The notes under the pieces: generated by a model
Databases searched by the model: none
Told to the model about the DNA's origin: nothing
The model's input: the letters and a program-made list of their open reading frames with translations, nothing else
Source of the DNA: Sphingomonas sp. ID1715
GTDB lineage: Bacteria > Pseudomonadota > Alphaproteobacteria > Sphingomonadales > Sphingomonadaceae
DNA length: 64,000 nucleotides
NCBI RefSeq assembly: GCF_013044515.1
Contig: NZ_JABEPR010000002.1
Coordinates: forward strand, 124,001-188,000
Direction: 5' to 3'
Made by a program: the position numbers and the translations under genes
Shown here: positions 61,668 through 64,000 of the stretch, one piece after another
How the letters are laid out: the number at the start of each line of letters is the position of its first letter
Numbering within the stretch: position 1 is the first letter of the stretch

Positions 61668-63881
61668 CTATTTCGATTTCCTTTTTCCGTTACGAGGTCT
61701 CGCTGGCTTCGCGTCGAGGTCAACACTAAGTTCGCGTTGCCAGAACCGTAACGGTGCGCATGCCTCGATGAACTGCGAGGCCTTACCCGGCGCATCAAGC
61801 CCAATGCAGGCTTCGTCCAGTTTTTCCCCGAGCCCCGCAGCCGTCATGAGCGCGGTACCGCCCTCACTGAGACCCAAAAACTTGCAATGAGCGAATGCGT
61901 CGCTCACGAAATCGCGGCTGGGCGCGTCTGCCGCCAGGACATGGGCACCGTTCATCGACGGGATCACCGCAACCGCGTCAAATAGCACCGATGGCCCACC
62001 GTCGATCATATGCTTGGCGGCGAGCCCTTCTCCGTTGGATAAGGTGACGCCGCCGATTCTGGGCGCGATTACTTCATAGGTGCCGCCAGCGGCAGTTACC
62101 GCTTCGACGAGCGCGTCAAACAAAGATGCATCGGTACCGTCGGTCACCAGAATTCCGAGTTTCCGCCCCGCAAAACCCTCCGGTCCGTTGACCACGATGC
62201 TCAGCGCCGGCGAAGGGTCGAGGTCGTGGCGCGTGGGCATGGCAGCTTGCGCCGGCTTCGGTAGCACTGCCCCCAGCCCATTAGCGACGGTCTGAGCGAG
62301 CTCCTGATCAATGTTAAGAAGATGAGAGACAACCCGCACCCGGATGTCGGGTCGTTCGACCTTGCTCAGCTCGAAGACGAGCGCGTCACCGATGTGCTTC
62401 TGCTCGATCGGAGTCTGGCTGATATAGAACTGCCTCGCCTGGCTGTAGTGGTCCGCGAAACTTTCAGCACGGAGCCGCTGCTTGGGCTCGCCGTTCACTT
62501 CGACAAAGCTGCGGAAGCCGCGCACGGGATCCTCGCGTGGACCGCCCATCTGGGGGCCCCAGCTATTGGGCTCGTAATTCACGCGCCCCTTCGGGTTGCG
62601 CATGGCCATGTGCCCATCCTGCTGGAAGTGCGCCATCGGGCAACGCGGCGAATTGATGGGGATGTGCGTGAAGTTGGGTCCACCGAGGCGCTTGAGCTGC
62701 GTATCGAGGTAGGAGAAGTTCCGGCCCTGAAGCAGTGGATCGTTGCTGAAGTCGATCCCAGGCGGCACGTTCTGGGTGCAGAACGCCACCTGCTCGGTTT
62801 CGGCGAAGAAGTTGTCGACCACCCGGTCAAGCACGAGCCGGCCGATTGTCCGCACGGGCAGGATTTCTTCGGGAATAAGCTTCGTGGGGTCGAATACATC
62901 AAAATCGAACTTATCCGCGAAATCCTGGTTGAACAGTTGAACTCCCAGGTCCCAGGCGGGAAAATCGCCCGCTTCGATTGCGTCCCACAAATCGCGGCGG
63001 TGGAAGTCGGGATCGGCTCCATTGATCTTCACCGCTTCGTTCCAGACGACCGACTGGAGGCGCAGTCTGGGCTTCCAGTGGAACTTCACGAAAGTCGAAT
63101 TGCCGTCCGCATCAAGCAACCGGAAGGTGTGGACGCCAAAGCCCTCCATGAAGCGATACGACCGCGGAATCGCCCGGTCCGACATCGTCCACATGATCAT
63201 GTGCATCGACTCGGGCGTGAGACTGATGAAATCCCAGAAATTATCGTGCGCGGTCTGTGCCTGGGGAAACTCCCGGTCGGGTTCAGGCTTGGCGGCATGC
63301 ACGAGATCCGGAAATTTGATCGGATCCTGGATGAAGAATACGGGGATGTTGTTGCCGACAAGATCCCAGTTACCCTCGTTGGTGTAAAGCTTGACAGCAA
63401 ACCCGCGCACATCCCGCGCCAGGTCGAATGAGCCCTTGTTGCCGGCAACCGTCGAGAAGCGGACAAAGGCTGGGACACGCTCCCCCACTCGCTGGAGGAC
63501 ATCGGCGCGGGTAACGTCTGCCAAGGACTCGGTAAGCTCGAAGAAGCCATGAGCGCCGTATCCGCGGGCATGCACCACGCGTTCGGGAATTCTCTCGTGA
63601 TCGAAGTGGAATATCTTTTCGCGGTAGTGCGCGTCTTCAAGAAGGATAGGCCCGCGCGCGCCCTGCTTCAGAGAGTTTTGGTCGTCGGCAACCGGGATGC
63701 CCTGCTGCGTCGTGAGCGTGGCCACCCCCTTGCCGGCGACCTGGTGCGTCTCGCCACCCGCGCCTTGTGGCTCCGCATAGCGTTGGGAGATCTCGGCGCC
63801 CGGCGGCACCTTGGGAGCCTTGCGCGGGGTCTCTCCGCTCTTGATGGCGGGGGGCGTCATGTTCTTGGGATTCCGGGCCAC
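61668..63881 (-). CDS. katE: Large-subunit catalase HPII with C-terminal DJ-1/GATase-like domain
   Basis: The 737-residue clade-2 catalase has a catalytic His near 104 ([12 protein letters not shown]), a haem-proximal Tyr in [15 protein letters not shown] and the core segments [20 protein letters not shown] and [22 protein letters not shown]-terminal flavodoxin/DJ-1-like domain from about 575 ([20 protein letters not shown]) distinguishes large from small catalases. It breaks down hydrogen peroxide in the cytoplasm. It lies outside the conjugation backbone and is probably host or cargo stress-defence DNA. Confidence 0.95.
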   Translation of the reverse strand: MARNPKNMTPPAIKSGETPRKAPKVPPGAEISQRYAEPQGAGGETHQVAGKGVATLTTQQGIPVADDQNSLKQGARGPILLEDAHYREKIFHFDHERIPERVVHARGYGAHGFFELTESLADVTRADVLQRVGERVPAFVRFSTVAGNKGSFDLARDVRGFAVKLYTNEGNWDLVGNNIPVFFIQDPIKFPDLVHAAKPEPDREFPQAQTAHDNFWDFISLTPESMHMIMWTMSDRAIPRSYRFMEGFGVHTFRLLDADGNSTFVKFHWKPRLRLQSVVWNEAVKINGADPDFHRRDLWDAIEAGDFPAWDLGVQLFNQDFADKFDFDVFDPTKLIPEEILPVRTIGRLVLDRVVDNFFAETEQVAFCTQNVPPGIDFSNDPLLQGRNFSYLDTQLKRLGGPNFTHIPINSPRCPMAHFQQDGHMAMRNPKGRVNYEPNSWGPQMGGPREDPVRGFRSFVEVNGEPKQRLRAESFADHYSQARQFYISQTPIEQKHIGDALVFELSKVERPDIRVRVVSHLLNIDQELAQTVANGLGAVLPKPAQAAMPTRHDLDPSPALSIVVNGPEGFAGRKLGILVTDGTDASLFDALVEAVTAAGGTYEVIAPRIGGVTLSNGEGLAAKHMIDGGPSVLFDAVAVIPSMNGAHVLAADAPSRDFVSDAFAHCKFLGLSEGGTALMTAAGLGEKLDEACIGLDAPGKASQFIEACAPLRFWQRELSVDLDAKPARPRNGKRKSK

Positions 63882-63907
63882 AGCGGGGTTCCAATCAGCT
63901 TCGAGGA

Positions 63908-64000
63908 TCAGGAAAGGGCGAGTATCGGATTGGAAACGGCGAAACCCGTCATCAACTCCTGCTTGCGCATCTTCATCCGGACCCCAAGCGCTTCGAGGTC
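63908..64000 (-). CDS. C-terminal end of an unidentified protein (5' partial)
   Basis: An open frame enters from the right window edge and ends [26 protein letters not shown] before a stop at 63908. Only 30 residues are visible, so no family can be named. It would be read in the same direction as the catalase gene, 26 bases upstream of it, and might be co-transcribed. Confidence 0.35.
   Translation of the reverse strand, partial: DLEALGVRMKMRKQELMTGFAVSNPILALS

Noticed and set aside
1-64000. CRISPR arrays, tRNA or rRNA genes, insertion sequences, integrase
   Set aside because: No regularly spaced repeats, cloverleaf-like segments, transposase motifs or tyrosine/serine recombinase signatures were seen. 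A tRNAscan and ISfinder run would settle this.

Overview
The window looks like part of a GC-rich alphaproteobacterial conjugative element (plasmid or ICE). The best guess is a sphingomonad, because families I associate with Sphingomonadales elements (DUF6878-, DUF6915-, DUF6961- and DUF5818-like proteins) sit beside a MobF relaxase and an F-type type IV secretion system. The host assignment is inference. No rRNA, tRNA, CRISPR array, insertion sequence or integrase gene was found.

Layout. (1) 1-2768: an arsenic cargo operon (LMW-PTP-type arsenate reductase cut by the window edge, glutaredoxin-type ArsC, Acr3 efflux pump, ArsH). (2) 2874-11013: establishment and maintenance genes of the element (ParB-like, ArdC antirestriction, SLOG/DUF2493, SSB and small conserved proteins). 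Several have elaborate 5' leaders, including two copies of one covarying RNA-like fold in front of the DUF2493 and SSB genes and a possible ribosome-site switch at 10439-10470. (3) 11014-17093: a probable oriT region, a ribbon-helix-helix protein, the TraD coupling ATPase and the TraI/TraA relaxase-helicase. (4) 17113-18995: an S24 (LexA/CI-type) repressor with downstream genes and a four-half-site operator array.

(5) 19083-39662: a large defence or modification island placed between the regulator region and the tra operon. It has two divergent arms. The left arm is a tightly coupled seven-gene operon: a tandem double DNA methyltransferase with an N-terminal XRE domain, an HTH protein with a domain resembling the methylase-associated X1 family, a PLD-nuclease/SF2 helicase, a tiny acidic protein, a DndD-like SMC ATPase, a 122-residue protein and a second X1-like protein with a hydrophobic C-terminus. 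The right arm is a 2389-residue protein with two GHKL (sacsin/Hsp90-like) ATPase modules plus a SNF2-family helicase. The two arms share a regulatory gap carrying an inverted repeat. This is the main candidate for an undescribed or under-described system. It has pieces reminiscent of Dnd restriction, DISARM and helicase-methylase-ATPase cassettes but matches none that I can confirm.

(6) 39995-57952: a nearly complete F-type T4SS operon on the minus strand. From promoter to end it reads traA, traL, traE, traK, traB, dsbC, traV, traC, a small membrane gene, trbI, traF-type S26 peptidase, traW, traU, trbC, traN, traF and traG preceded by traH. (7) 58301-59058: an HTH regulator and an AlpA-type regulator close the element. 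A likely junction follows at 59059-59125, next to a 5'-truncated open frame. (8) 59371-64000: housekeeping or stress genes (DUF3597, DUF937, GlsB-type membrane protein, DUF2188, degenerate DNA and a large-subunit catalase).

How it works together: the S24 repressor probably holds transfer genes off. A shared T(C/G)TAGGAAA motif lies in front of the repressor, the pilin operon, the HTH gene and the gene at 9905-10135. On entry into a new cell, ArdC, SSB and the SLOG protein would protect single-stranded DNA, while the island protects the host and element from competing phages or plasmids and the ars genes provide selectable cargo.
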